NCBI GenBank assembly: GCA_035532935.1 | Contig: DATKQE010000026.1 | Span: 30,304-94,303, forward strand | Source: DATJLY01 sp035532935 | GTDB taxonomy: Bacteria > Pseudomonadota > Alphaproteobacteria > ATCC43930 > CGMCC-115725 | Length of the DNA stretch: 64,000 nt | Direction of reading: 5' to 3' | Shown here: in pieces, positions 34,725-43,824 of the stretch | Position numbering within the stretch: the first letter of the stretch is position 1 | Layout of the letters: each line of letters opens with the position of its first letter | Program-made: the position numbers and the translations under genes | The notes under the pieces: generated by a model | Database searches by the model: none | Seen by the model: the letters and a program-made list of their open reading frames with translations, nothing else | What the model was told of the DNA's origin: nothing

Positions 34725-36812
34725 TCACGTCAGCCACTTGAACAAGAGCCCGCCGGGCAGGTGAACCCCAAGGCCCTGCTCGATGATGAGATAGGTCAAC
34801 GTCCACATTGCGACGGCGGAGAGCGTCGTCGTCTTCCACCCGGTGCGGTAGCCGAAAGTGAAGTAAAGCAGCATGAACGCCGGGATCGCGACGGCGTATC
34901 CGACGAGGTAGATGGCAAGGAAGAGAGCGATGGCCCAGGCGATGGCCACGACCTCGCGACGATCCGTTGCTGCCGTGCGGCGGTCGGGTTGCGCTCCCTC
35001 GCCGTCGTCGCGTTCCGGGGAATGCATTCCGATGATTGCGGCGGCGCCCCGTTGGTGTGCATGGGTGAGGCGCCGCAAGGACGGAACGAAATGGCCCGCG
35101 AGCTGCGTGATCGCGACGGCAAGCGCGGTGGCCCCGAAGGTCAGCGGCACGAGACCTGCCGTCGGGGGATAGCTCCATGCCGTGAACACATAGGCGGCCG
35201 TAAATGCGACCCAAACGACATCGACGACGAGCTCCAGCGTGGACAGCCGCGCGGGCACGACGCCCTGTTCCGGCGCGACGGTTGAAGACGTGTTCACCGG
35301 CACTTCACCCGCCCGTCTTGCTCGCCCGCGTTGAGAGCGACGTTGCAGGAACGGCCCCAGGAGGACCAGCAGAATCAGCGCCAGCAGCACATCGGCCAGC
35401 GGCTGGGTGACGAAGCGCCAGCCTCCCAATCGTTCCGTGAGGTAGAGGTTGTTCTGCACCACGCCGCCCAGGATGAAGCCGATGATGGCGCCGGGAAGGG
35501 AATAGCCGAGCCGCCTCATGACCAGCCCGACGACACCGAAGGCGATGACGGCAGCGACTTCGAGCATGTTCGTTGTCGCCGCATAGGCGCCCAGCATCGC
35601 CAGCGCGAAGACGAACGGAACCAGGATCGGGCCTGGCAGCAGCGTGATCCGCGCCAGCCAAGGCGCCAGAGCGAGACCGATGACGCTGGCGAACAGGCTC
35701 GTGATCGCCAGCGCCCAGGCGATGGTGAACACGAGCGGGAGATGCGTCGTCAGCATGCTCGGGCCCGGAGGCACGCCGAGGATCTGCAAGGCGCCGAGCA
35801 TGACGGCCGTTCCGACCGTGCTCGGTATCCCGAGCGCCAGGGTCGGGATGAACGACGCCGCCTCTTTCGACAGGGAGGACGATTCCGGAGCGATGATGCC
35901 CTCCGGCGTGCCGGTGCCGAAACGCTCCGGGTGGCGCGACGTGCGCATGGCTTGGCCATAGGAAATGAAATTGCCCGCGATGCCGCCGACGCCGGGAACC
36001 ACGCCGACCAATACGCCGATCGCGGCGGAACGCAACACGAGCCACCGATGGTCGAAGACGTCGCGAACGCCGTCGATGACGCGGGCGCCGGGTTGTTTCG
36101 ACAGTGACAGCGTGACCCCTTCGGCCAATGCGCGTTTGGCTCCATAGAGACGGAACATCTCGCTCATCGCGAAGAGACCGAGTGCGACGACGACGATGCT
36201 GAACCCGTCATAGAGGGCGAGAAGATTGAACGAGAAGCGCTGCACGCCCGTGATCGGGTCGAAGCCGACGAAGGCCATCAGGAAGCCGAAGACGCCCGAC
36301 AACAATCCCTTGGTGAGCGAACCGGAGTGGAGTTGGCCCACGAGCACCACGGCGAGGATGGCGAGCAGTAGGAATTCCGGCGGCCGCAGGATGGTGATGA
36401 GCGGGAACATGAGCGGAATGACGGCCACGAGCGCGACAAAGCCGATCCAGCCGCCAAGCGTCGTCGCCGTGGCCGAGATGCCGAGCGCGCGCGCGGCCTT
36501 TCCTTGCCGCGTCATCGCGTAGCCGTCGATCGTGGTGGGAGCGGATTCCGGCGCTCCCGGCGTGTTGAGGAGAATTGCGGTGATCGACCCGGCGAAATAT
36601 ATCGAGGCATGCGCCGAAACCATCAAAGCGAGGCCTTGCACGACATTCATGCCATAGAGGAACGGGAGCAGCATGGTCAGCAGCACCGCCCCTCCCAAGC
36701 CCGGAATGACGCCGACGAACGTACCCGCCAGCATGCCGATCAGCAGCAGGAGGATGACACCGGGGTTGAGAAGCGCCTGAAACCCGGCACCCATGGCGGC
36801 GGCATAGCTCAT
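34725..36812 (-). CDS. tctA: Tripartite tricarboxylate transporter, fused TctA-TctB membrane subunits
   Basis: A 695-residue membrane protein. Residues 1 to about 490 are TctA: 'GTFVGVIPGLGGAVLLTMLL', 'YFAGSITAILLNTPGAPESA' and 'ALGIPSTVGTAVMLGAL' are its hallmarks. After a charged linker (about 490-525) a second hydrophobic module with about four helices ('LELVVDVVWVAFTAAYVFT', 'LFLAIYLVGYAVAIPAFM') matches the small subunit TctB, normally a separate gene of about 150-190 residues. No separate tctB is present nearby. It imports a carboxylate using the ion gradient, with the tctC product as binding protein. Confidence 0.9.
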   Translation of the reverse strand: MSYAAAMGAGFQALLNPGVILLLLIGMLAGTFVGVIPGLGGAVLLTMLLPFLYGMNVVQGLALMVSAHASIYFAGSITAILLNTPGAPESAPTTIDGYAMTRQGKAARALGISATATTLGGWIGFVALVAVIPLMFPLITILRPPEFLLLAILAVVLVGQLHSGSLTKGLLSGVFGFLMAFVGFDPITGVQRFSFNLLALYDGFSIVVVALGLFAMSEMFRLYGAKRALAEGVTLSLSKQPGARVIDGVRDVFDHRWLVLRSAAIGVLVGVVPGVGGIAGNFISYGQAMRTSRHPERFGTGTPEGIIAPESSSLSKEAASFIPTLALGIPSTVGTAVMLGALQILGVPPGPSMLTTHLPLVFTIAWALAITSLFASVIGLALAPWLARITLLPGPILVPFVFALAMLGAYAATTNMLEVAAVIAFGVVGLVMRRLGYSLPGAIIGFILGGVVQNNLYLTERLGGWRFVTQPLADVLLALILLVLLGPFLQRRSQRGRARRAGEVPVNTSSTVAPEQGVVPARLSTLELVVDVVWVAFTAAYVFTAWSYPPTAGLVPLTFGATALAVAITQLAGHFVPSLRRLTHAHQRGAAAIIGMHSPERDDGEGAQPDRRTAATDRREVVAIAWAIALFLAIYLVGYAVAIPAFMLLYFTFGYRTGWKTTTLSAVAMWTLTYLIIEQGLGVHLPGGLLFKWLT

Positions 36813-36881
36813 CTTGTCCCCGTTGCCCTTACCGCTGGCGGCAAACGCCGGCCTTTTCCAAGGGCGCGCGTCCAGGCTGCT

Positions 36882-38030
36882 CTATCGCTTCAGGAAGGGC
36901 GTGAACTTGGTCTCGTTCTTGATCACGCTCGCGATCGTCTGCTCGATGGTCGCCGGCGAACCGTAACCCCCGGCGCGGCCGGCCTTCTTCACCGCGTCGA
37001 GAAAGCCCGGGTTTTCGGTCGCCGCCCGGAACGCCGCACGCAGGAATGCCAGACGATCGGCCGGAATGCCGGGTGGCGCGGCCCAGTCCTTGCCCATATT
37101 TATGGCGCGGGCCATGGTATCGACCGTATCGGCCTGCGATGGCGGGAGCTTATACTGTTGCGCCAATTGCACGATGGTCGGGGTGCCCGGGAGCAACGAG
37201 AACGGCTGCGTGCCCGCGATGTACAAAGGCACGACGCTGTGTGATTCGATCAGGGGACGGAAGGCCGAATAACCGTAGGTTGAGATGTCGCCGTCGCCGC
37301 GTAGGAGCCCGGCTTTCGCAGCGCTTGAGCCCTGATACGCCAGCAGCATCTGGTAAGGGATGCCGAAGGTCGAGAGCGGCACGGCCGTGCCGACATAGTC
37401 GTTCCCGCCATAGCCCGCCGACAAGCCGACGACCTTGTGCGTTCCACCGCGCAGCTTCCAAAGATCGCTGAAGGATTTGTAGGCATCGCCGGCGCGCGCG
37501 ACCGTGACAGTGGTTTCGACATTGGGACTTCCGATCCAGTCATACTTCGTCATGTCGAAATAGGCGCCCGGCTTTTTGATGATCTGCGCAAAGATGCCGC
37601 CGGTGCCGTTGATCTCGCCGATGGTGAGGCCGTCCGGCTTCGCTTGATAGAGGTAGTTCGCACCGACCAGACCGCCGCCGCCAGTCTTGTTCACGAGATC
37701 GATCCGGGACACGCCGAGCGTCTTCTCGAGGTAAGGCTTCAAGGCCGCGGCCCAGTACTCGTATCCGCCCGCCGCGCCGTAGGGAATGATGACCGTCACG
37801 GTCTTGCCTTGATAAAAGGCCTGACCCGACGGCGCCGATTCGGCATTCGCCTGCCGCGGCATAAAGATGAGCAGACCGGCAAGGATCGTGCCGACAAGAC
37901 ATGTCGACGCAAGGACCGAAGCGAGACCTTTCCGATGACGAGGGCCGACGCCCGATCGCTCACCGGAGGACGACAATCGGCGGAGCTTCTGCCGCTGCCA
38001 CGCGTTCGCCCGGAAATTGTCCGCGATCAT
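36882..38030 (-). CDS. tctC: Tripartite tricarboxylate transporter substrate-binding protein (TctC/Bug family)
   Basis: A 382-residue periplasmic protein. The start at 38030 is chosen for the GGGGAGGTG just upstream. It has an unusually long basic N-terminal region (about 38 residues) before the hydrophobic signal segment 'STCLVGTILAGLLIFMPRQA'. The mature part begins 'FYQGKTVTVIIPYGAAGGYE', the Bug-family opening, followed by 'NKTGGGGLVGANYLYQAKPD'. It is the first gene of the tctC-tctAB unit; the gap to the fused permease is 69 bases. Confidence 0.87.
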   Translation of the reverse strand: MIADNFRANAWQRQKLRRLSSSGERSGVGPRHRKGLASVLASTCLVGTILAGLLIFMPRQANAESAPSGQAFYQGKTVTVIIPYGAAGGYEYWAAALKPYLEKTLGVSRIDLVNKTGGGGLVGANYLYQAKPDGLTIGEINGTGGIFAQIIKKPGAYFDMTKYDWIGSPNVETTVTVARAGDAYKSFSDLWKLRGGTHKVVGLSAGYGGNDYVGTAVPLSTFGIPYQMLLAYQGSSAAKAGLLRGDGDISTYGYSAFRPLIESHSVVPLYIAGTQPFSLLPGTPTIVQLAQQYKLPPSQADTVDTMARAINMGKDWAAPPGIPADRLAFLRAAFRAATENPGFLDAVKKAGRAGGYGSPATIEQTIASVIKNETKFTPFLKR

Positions 38031-38669
38031 CGTCACCTCCCCATCGACGTTGTTGTAGATGCAAGCGAACCCTTGACCCGCATGGCATCCGCTCGATCGG
38101 GTCATCGGCCGAGAAAGCTGCCCGCTGCCCCAGCTCAAGACCCGCGTACGCGACACCGAGTCCGGGCGGGGGGCGGCCGGCACTGTGCCACAAGTGCCCT
38201 CACGGGACCAGCAACTCTTGAAAGTGGACGCGCGGAGTCCTCGGGCGCCGCCGGTTCTCGAATAATCGAGGCGAACCGCGTCCGAACGCGACGATTGCCG
38301 GCAATGTCAAGGTGATGGCGGTCCGCAAGGACAAATCACCCAACGCGCTTCGCGTCATCCCGTTGCACGCTGAATTGGTCCGCAGCCCGGCGCGCGGCAA
38401 TACGCCATGAGGGATCGCTTGATCGCGCTCGGCTGGTCGCAGATCGAAACGGTCGCTGACGATCTCGGCCGTTGGGCGGCCGGCGGCGGCAGCGCGCGCC
38501 GGCTTCGAGCGCATGGTGGCCGAAGCCTGTTGCCGCAAAGTGGGCGCTGTCGCGGCTCGGGAAGTGTCGCGCTTTGCCCGAAACAGTGGTGATTGGCAGC
38601 AGGGGAGCCGGTCAGTCAGCATTGGGGGCATTTTCGCACGAGACAGATGACAAGCGCGATTGGCTGTTC
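38031..38669. other. Intergenic region without an intact gene
   Basis: About 640 bases between tctC and the membrane glycosyltransferase. Apart from the serine recombinase remnant near 38,374-38,602 I see no intact coding region. The part next to 38,030 must hold the tctC promoter. The rest has mixed codon use in all frames and looks like decayed sequence. Confidence 0.5.
38374..38602 (+). pseudogene. Serine recombinase (resolvase/transposase) fragment, frameshifted
   Basis: The plus strand reads 'ARQYAMRDRLIALGWSQIET' then 'DDLGR', which is the N-terminal resolvase domain of a large serine recombinase after its catalytic serine region. Near 38,495 the frame changes, and the next frame continues 'RAGFERMVAEACCRKVGAVA' and 'AREVSRFARNSGDWQQ', which is the conserved continuation. 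The first 30 or so residues and everything after residue about 110 are gone. It is a remnant of a transposon or integrated element. Confidence 0.6.
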
Positions 38670-40280
38670 TCAACGAGAGGGCTGAGGGCCCAGATGCAGG
38701 CCAACGACCGGAAGGTTGGCCGATAAAGGCTCGGGCGGCTCCGACAGAGTACCGGTGTTGCGGTAGACCATTAACGCGCGTTCTGCCGATGGACCAGTTA
38801 CGGGTATACGCTCGACCAACCGAAATTGTGGTGAATTCAGCAATGCGTTGAATTCGGCCATGATCGGCGCTTGCGACCATTGATTGGGGACGGCAACCAC
38901 ATAACTGATGCCGATCCTGTTCAGAAGATGCGAAATCTCCGCGCTGTCCATTTTTTTCGGGTGGAGTCCGAGTCCGGGCATGACCCTCACATTGAGAAAC
39001 AGCTTGTCGGCCCGAACGACCGCAATGTCGTGCCGCTCGGGGAGTGCCCGAATGTCGAAAACGAACGCGCCATCGCGATTTCCCGAGAAGAGCACCCGGG
39101 CGTCCGGCGGTGCAACGCGCCCGATCAGGGCCGCCGCCTGCGCATACCCGGTCACCCCCACCGTTGGATGATCCCACAATACCCAACCGAAAATGCAGCT
39201 CGCGAATACGGGCGATGTGAAGCGCCAGGCGCCGGGTGGAAACACAAGGTCGATCGCCGCGGATGCAAGGACTGCCACCGGCACGAGCAACGGTAGCGCA
39301 TGGCGTGTCTCCTTGAGGTCGATGAAGGTGAGCGCGACGTAGGTGACGAGCAGCCAGCCGGACAATGTTAGAATGTCCACCCGATTGGGGCGCGTTGCAG
39401 GACGCGCGGCCCAGTTGACGGCCGTCAACGATGCCAGAGCGACCACAACGAAACCGAACATCTGGAACGCACGACGCGCATACCAGGTAATGCCAGCCCA
39501 GCTAAGCCGATTCGGCACGTTGATATCCGCGCGATGGACGACAGAAACGACGTCGAATGCCCCGAAGCGAAGCGTCATCAGCGCGAGCGGGATCAACGAT
39601 ACCGCGATAATCGCCGTGATGATCCACACGTGCCGCCGGGTCAGAAGCTCTGGCCCGCACGAAACCAGCAGGCCCAGTGCCAATCCGACCGCGATGGTGG
39701 CCGCCGTCTGCTTCGTGTACATGGCGGCAACGATGAAGAAGGCGGCCTTGGCCAGATCGGTAGCGCGCCGCGAATCGCCGTATCGGGCGGTGAATACGGC
39801 ACTCCACGTGGCCAGTGCCATCATCGGCACCTCCAGCATCACTTGCTGCCCCCAACGGATGAGTTCAGGCGCCGCCATGAGCAAGAGGGCGCCCGCGAGC
39901 GCCGCCAAGGGGGTAGCGATGCGACGGGAGAGCACATAGGTGCCCGCGGCCAGCGAAAATGCGAATACCGTTATGCACGCCATGGCCGCCGCATGGCTCA
40001 CGCCGAACACGGCAAAAAAGACGGCGAGTGCAGCATGGAGGAGCGGCGGATAGAACAGAATTGTCAGCGACGGATACTTGAGATAATAGGCCGAAGCCCA
40101 ACCGAACGGGTCGTGCAGTGGCATGGCGCGCAACAGGTCGAGTACGAAGGCACCGTCCAGCGCATTGCGCGGCGATTCGCTCCATATGAAATCCCCGGCG
40201 CGCGGAGCCGTCAGGAAGAGCACCACACTTGCGAGCGCAAGAATGCCAATCCCGATCTGATCGAGGGTCCGCGTTTTCAT
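38670..40280 (-). CDS. Membrane glycosyltransferase, GT39/GT83 (PMT/ArnT)-like
   Basis: A 536-residue polytopic protein with about ten membrane helices and a soluble C-terminal domain. It starts at the ATG at 40280 ('MKTRTLDQIGIGILALASVV'), with an acidic first periplasmic loop ('GDFIWSESPRNALDGAF') as in ArnT/PMT enzymes, where acidic residues act in catalysis. The C-terminal part 'RVLFSGNRDGAFVFDIRALP' is soluble. It probably moves a sugar from a polyprenyl-phosphate carrier to a lipid or glycan on the periplasmic side. The GT2 enzyme upstream could make that donor. Confidence 0.75.
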   Translation of the reverse strand: MKTRTLDQIGIGILALASVVLFLTAPRAGDFIWSESPRNALDGAFVLDLLRAMPLHDPFGWASAYYLKYPSLTILFYPPLLHAALAVFFAVFGVSHAAAMACITVFAFSLAAGTYVLSRRIATPLAALAGALLLMAAPELIRWGQQVMLEVPMMALATWSAVFTARYGDSRRATDLAKAAFFIVAAMYTKQTAATIAVGLALGLLVSCGPELLTRRHVWIITAIIAVSLIPLALMTLRFGAFDVVSVVHRADINVPNRLSWAGITWYARRAFQMFGFVVVALASLTAVNWAARPATRPNRVDILTLSGWLLVTYVALTFIDLKETRHALPLLVPVAVLASAAIDLVFPPGAWRFTSPVFASCIFGWVLWDHPTVGVTGYAQAAALIGRVAPPDARVLFSGNRDGAFVFDIRALPERHDIAVVRADKLFLNVRVMPGLGLHPKKMDSAEISHLLNRIGISYVVAVPNQWSQAPIMAEFNALLNSPQFRLVERIPVTGPSAERALMVYRNTGTLSEPPEPLSANLPVVGLHLGPQPSR

Positions 40281-40392
40281 ACCGATCCAAACATCATAAC
40301 GTGGTTCAGCGTGCAGCCGAATGTGAGCGTCGGCATGACGGCGACGCGTTTGGCGCGAGGCGTGCCGATGGTGTATGCCCGCCGGCGGACTG

Positions 40393-41418
40393 TCACGGGT
40401 TCGCGCACGGCACGACCTTTGTCGGGTCCGTAGCGGGAAGCGCAGCGCCGCGGGCCTCGCTGCGGCCGGAAAGAATCTTTTCAATGAAGAAGCGCGGGCG
40501 AGCCTTCACTTCGCCATAAGTCTTTCCGAGATACTCGCCGAGAATTCCAATGCACAAAATCTGAACGCCCCCCAGGAAATATGTCGGCAATACGACCGAC
40601 GTCCAGCCGGGCACGGCATCTGCCGTAAAGAATCGTACCCACAAGGCCCAAATACTCACCAGCATGGTGCCCGAAAAAATCACGAAGCCGGTGAACGTGA
40701 TCAAGCGCAGCGGCACAACGGAAAACGATGTTATCCCATCCAAGGCCAGCGCGACCATCTTCCGCAGCGGATACTTGGATTCTCCGGCAAAGCGTGCGGC
40801 CCTGTTATAGTAAACGATCTCCGATTTGAAGCCGAGCAACGGGACGATTCCGCGCAGAAAGAGATGGACCTCCTTGAATTGCCGCAGGCACTCGATCGCG
40901 CGACGGCTCATCAAACGATAATCCGCATGATCATGGATCGATTCAGCCCCCAATGCTCTGAGCAGCTTGTAAAAGCCGCTGGCCGAGAGCCGCTTGAAGA
41001 TACTGTCGGTTGCACGCTGTTGGCGCACGCCATAGACGATTTCCGTACCCGCGAGAAACTTGTCGACCATTTCCTCGATGGCATTGACGTCGTCCTGGAG
41101 ATCAGCGTCGATGCTGACCAGTGCATCGCCCTCCGCGGTGAACAATCCGGCAACCAGCGCATTCTGATGCCCGCAGTTCCGCGACAGCTTGACGCCGGCG
41201 ACGTTTGCGTGCTCACCGGCAAGCGCCTCGATCATCGGCCAGGTACGATCATTGCTGCCGTCATCGACAAAATAGATCTTGCTGTCTTGCGATATCTTTC
41301 GCGCCGCGACGAGCCGGCCGACCAGCGCGGTCATGCGCCGGTATGTCTCGGTCAATACGTGTTCCTCATTGTAGCAGGGGATCACGATCGCCAGTTTTAC
41401 AGCAAGCTTATCCGACAT
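40393..41418 (-). CDS. Polyprenyl-phosphate glycosyltransferase, GT2 (DPM1/ArnC type)
   Basis: A 341-residue enzyme with a cytosolic GT2 domain ('LAIVIPCYNEEHVLTETYRR', 'FVDDGSNDRT', 'SIDADLQDDVN') and two C-terminal membrane helices (about 230-255 and 265-290). This is the ArnC/GtrB layout: it transfers a sugar from a nucleotide donor to undecaprenyl phosphate. I took the ATG at 41418 because the family-like sequence begins there. The PMT-like gene follows about 110 bases downstream on the same strand, a natural functional pair. Confidence 0.9.
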   Translation of the reverse strand: MSDKLAVKLAIVIPCYNEEHVLTETYRRMTALVGRLVAARKISQDSKIYFVDDGSNDRTWPMIEALAGEHANVAGVKLSRNCGHQNALVAGLFTAEGDALVSIDADLQDDVNAIEEMVDKFLAGTEIVYGVRQQRATDSIFKRLSASGFYKLLRALGAESIHDHADYRLMSRRAIECLRQFKEVHLFLRGIVPLLGFKSEIVYYNRAARFAGESKYPLRKMVALALDGITSFSVVPLRLITFTGFVIFSGTMLVSIWALWVRFFTADAVPGWTSVVLPTYFLGGVQILCIGILGEYLGKTYGEVKARPRFFIEKILSGRSEARGAALPATDPTKVVPCANP

Positions 41419-41918
41419 TCCCGGAATTCCCGGCCATTTGGGCATGATTTTGGTCGCGCCGAGGCGCTGCGGCAACGAAATTCAATCGCATCCGACCCCC
41501 GTCTGCCGCTCCTAGGGTGTCGGCGGCGTCCGCAACCGGGCGATGAGCGACGGGACTTCCCGGAGCGCGTGGCGTGAGATTGCTGCGCGATCACATCGAG
41601 CGCCCGCCGGATTTTCGTTCGGTCGATCTTCACTCGATCGCCGGCAAGGCCCTGTTCGACATGGCCGAGCGACGCATTCATGCCGACAGTATCGCCGCAT
41701 CGCTGCACCCGACCGCGCCTGATAGCGGCGTGCGGATGACAACCAAGAACGGCCCCAGGGGACAGACGGTCAACGAATTCTCGGGTCGCCCGTCGTCAGG
41801 GATGGCGAGATTTTCGAGCACACGAAATTTCGTCTCGAGCATCATCCCGCCGTCGGCGATGCAATCGTGATTCGAAGTCGTGCCATGGTCAATGCTATGG
41901 CGATGGCCTTTCACCGCA
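41419..41918. other. Intergenic region with possible decayed coding sequence
   Basis: About 500 bases between two minus-strand genes. Short minus-strand frames give protein-like stretches such as 'MLETKFRVLENLAIPDDG', 'SLTVCPLGPFLVVIRTP' and 'DRVKIDRTKIRRALDVIAQQ', separated by a stop and a frame change, and a third ends 'HALREVPSLIARLRTPPTP'. This looks like the C-terminal part of a broken gene, but I cannot name a family. No intact gene is supported. Confidence 0.35.
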
Positions 41919-43484
41919 CTATGGTCTGGGCATCGCGTAGAGTTCATAGTCTGTGCCGGTCGCGACGGGCGTCGCCTCGGGCGCGAGCGTCCCCGGCTCG
42001 GGCGGCCTCAGCAGGAGGAAATAGAGTGGTGGCACGGCACGTCCTGCCGCCGCCTGCTGATCAGCGAGGCCTTCGGTCTGCCTCAGCGCCGAGCGGTATC
42101 CGGCCGCCGAACAGATCGAGGCCGGGAACGACCAGAACAGATCGTACCAAGGCCGATAGGCCGGCTTGACCCGGATCGAGTGCTGTCCGGCGATGGCCCA
42201 AATGCTGGGGATGAAGCGCGTGTCGTCGAAGGCGGCGAGTGCCGGCAGATGCGTCACGGAGGGCTGGCGCTCCCGATAGACGCCCTTGATATCGTTGGAA
42301 TCGGGTTGGCATTCCGCCTGCATGACGACGGCGCCGTCGGGAAGGCGGTCGAGCGTGGCCTCAATCGAATCGATGATCGGGTCGAACGACCGCCAGAGCA
42401 CCATCAGCGCCGTTTGCTTGACGATCAGCGTCAGGCCGATTGCGGCGACGAGCGCGTCCGATACGGTGGAGCGTCGGACCCTCATGTCCAGCCCGGCGAG
42501 GGTGAGCAGCGCGACCGCGATCGGCATCCGCTCGTCGACATAGGAGCCCGAGGCGAGCTTGGAGGGCAGCGCAAAATAAGCGATTCCGAGCAGGACCAGC
42601 CCAGGTACGAATGGCCAAGCCAGGCGGGTGCGCGCGTAGGCGAACGCCAGCACGAGGACGAGCAGCGCCCCGATCACAAAGGCGATATCGCCGGTCATGC
42701 TGCCCGAGGTCACCGACTTGACGATCCCGAACAGCTTGATCATGAAGAAATGCGGCTCGTAGCGAACGCGGCCTTCGGCGCCGCCCGACATGACCAAGTA
42801 AAGTGCGAGCGCCGGGACGGATTCAAAAGCCCAGAGACCGGCCTGGACCAATCCGATCCGTCGGTCGATCAGCGCCGCCAGCATGAATCCGCCGGTCATC
42901 AGGGCATAGATGCCGAAATCGAAGACGTGGCAGAAAAGAAGAATGAGGGCGAGAATCGCACCCGCCAGGAAACGGAAAAGCAACGCCGCGCGCTCCAGCT
43001 TCAGCCGGGCGGCGAGCGCCCAGGGCACAAGCGCCAAGCCGAATGCATAGCTGAAGAAGCCCAGAATCGAAATCAGATTGTAGAGCAGCAGCGACGCGGC
43101 GAGCGGCGCCGCGCTCCATCGCCCGATCGCCACGCGGTTCAGCGCGAGCACGCCCCAGAGCGTGAGGGCGAGCGTGAGGCCGAAAAAGATCCGTCCCGCG
43201 GTCTCGGGATCGGTGAGGCCGACCAATTTAAGCCCGATCAGGTCGAAGGCGATATTGGGCAGGAAGAAGGTGCTGAGATCGTAGAAGGCCGAGCCGCGCC
43301 CAGTGACGAGCAGGTCGCGCAGGACGGCGAGCCGCGCCTCGTGCGCGGGCGCGTCGAGCAGCGGCAGATGACGGGCGGCGATAACCGGCAGCGCCGCGAG
43401 CACGGCGGCGGCCAGCGCGAGCATCCATACGCGGTTGCGAGTGCGGCGGTCTCGGGTTTCGTCACCGGAAGCCGACAGGGCCAT
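41919..43484 (-). CDS. Polytopic membrane protein of the polysaccharide locus
   Basis: A 521-residue protein with about eleven membrane helices and a soluble C-terminal region of about 150 residues. The start at 43484 fits AGGAGG eight bases upstream; a GTG two codons earlier is an alternative. No glycosyltransferase motif is clear, but the early 'LLDAPAHEARLAVLRDLL' with its Asp and Glu-like residues after the first helix recalls the catalytic loop of GT-C glycosyltransferases. The neighbourhood favours a sugar-transfer or polymer-handling role. I do not assign a specific family. Confidence 0.65.
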   Translation of the reverse strand: MALSASGDETRDRRTRNRVWMLALAAAVLAALPVIAARHLPLLDAPAHEARLAVLRDLLVTGRGSAFYDLSTFFLPNIAFDLIGLKLVGLTDPETAGRIFFGLTLALTLWGVLALNRVAIGRWSAAPLAASLLLYNLISILGFFSYAFGLALVPWALAARLKLERAALLFRFLAGAILALILLFCHVFDFGIYALMTGGFMLAALIDRRIGLVQAGLWAFESVPALALYLVMSGGAEGRVRYEPHFFMIKLFGIVKSVTSGSMTGDIAFVIGALLVLVLAFAYARTRLAWPFVPGLVLLGIAYFALPSKLASGSYVDERMPIAVALLTLAGLDMRVRRSTVSDALVAAIGLTLIVKQTALMVLWRSFDPIIDSIEATLDRLPDGAVVMQAECQPDSNDIKGVYRERQPSVTHLPALAAFDDTRFIPSIWAIAGQHSIRVKPAYRPWYDLFWSFPASICSAAGYRSALRQTEGLADQQAAAGRAVPPLYFLLLRPPEPGTLAPEATPVATGTDYELYAMPRP

Positions 43485-43824
43485 CGCCACATCCTCCTGC
43501 TGAACGACGTTATACCAGTGGCAAGCGAACCTACCCCAAGGACTAACGATACTGTAGGCAACAACCGCATGTCCGTCGTCCTAACCCGAATGAGGCGCCG
43601 CAGGCCGGCGGATGGGTAATCCCGGTTCCGTCATCTCCGATCGCCTTCGTTCGCGAGCCCGACACCGGCGGCGTGGCCGAACGCTCCCTCCGAACCGTCA
43701 AGGAGCCGAGCGTCCATGGCAGCGGCGGCACGTTTCACGGCAAAACGCGATGGCGGCCGCCCCGCGTGACCACGATGGGTCCGGCCGGCTTGCCAGCGAT
43801 GTTCGCCCGTGCAAGGGTTGCGCC
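43485..43824. promoter_or_regulatory. Divergent intergenic region between two polysaccharide genes
   Basis: About 340 bases separating the leftward membrane-protein gene and the rightward GT2 gene. It must contain promoters for both directions. I see the AGGAGG ribosome binding site of the leftward gene at about 43,493-43,498 but no convincing -35/-10 pair, hairpin or open frame with family-like sequence. Confidence 0.35.

Noticed and set aside
41574..41870. 98-codon plus-strand frame in the 41.4-41.9 kb gap
   Set aside because: No ribosome binding site and no protein-like pattern; the minus-strand pieces in the same stretch look more like decayed coding sequence.
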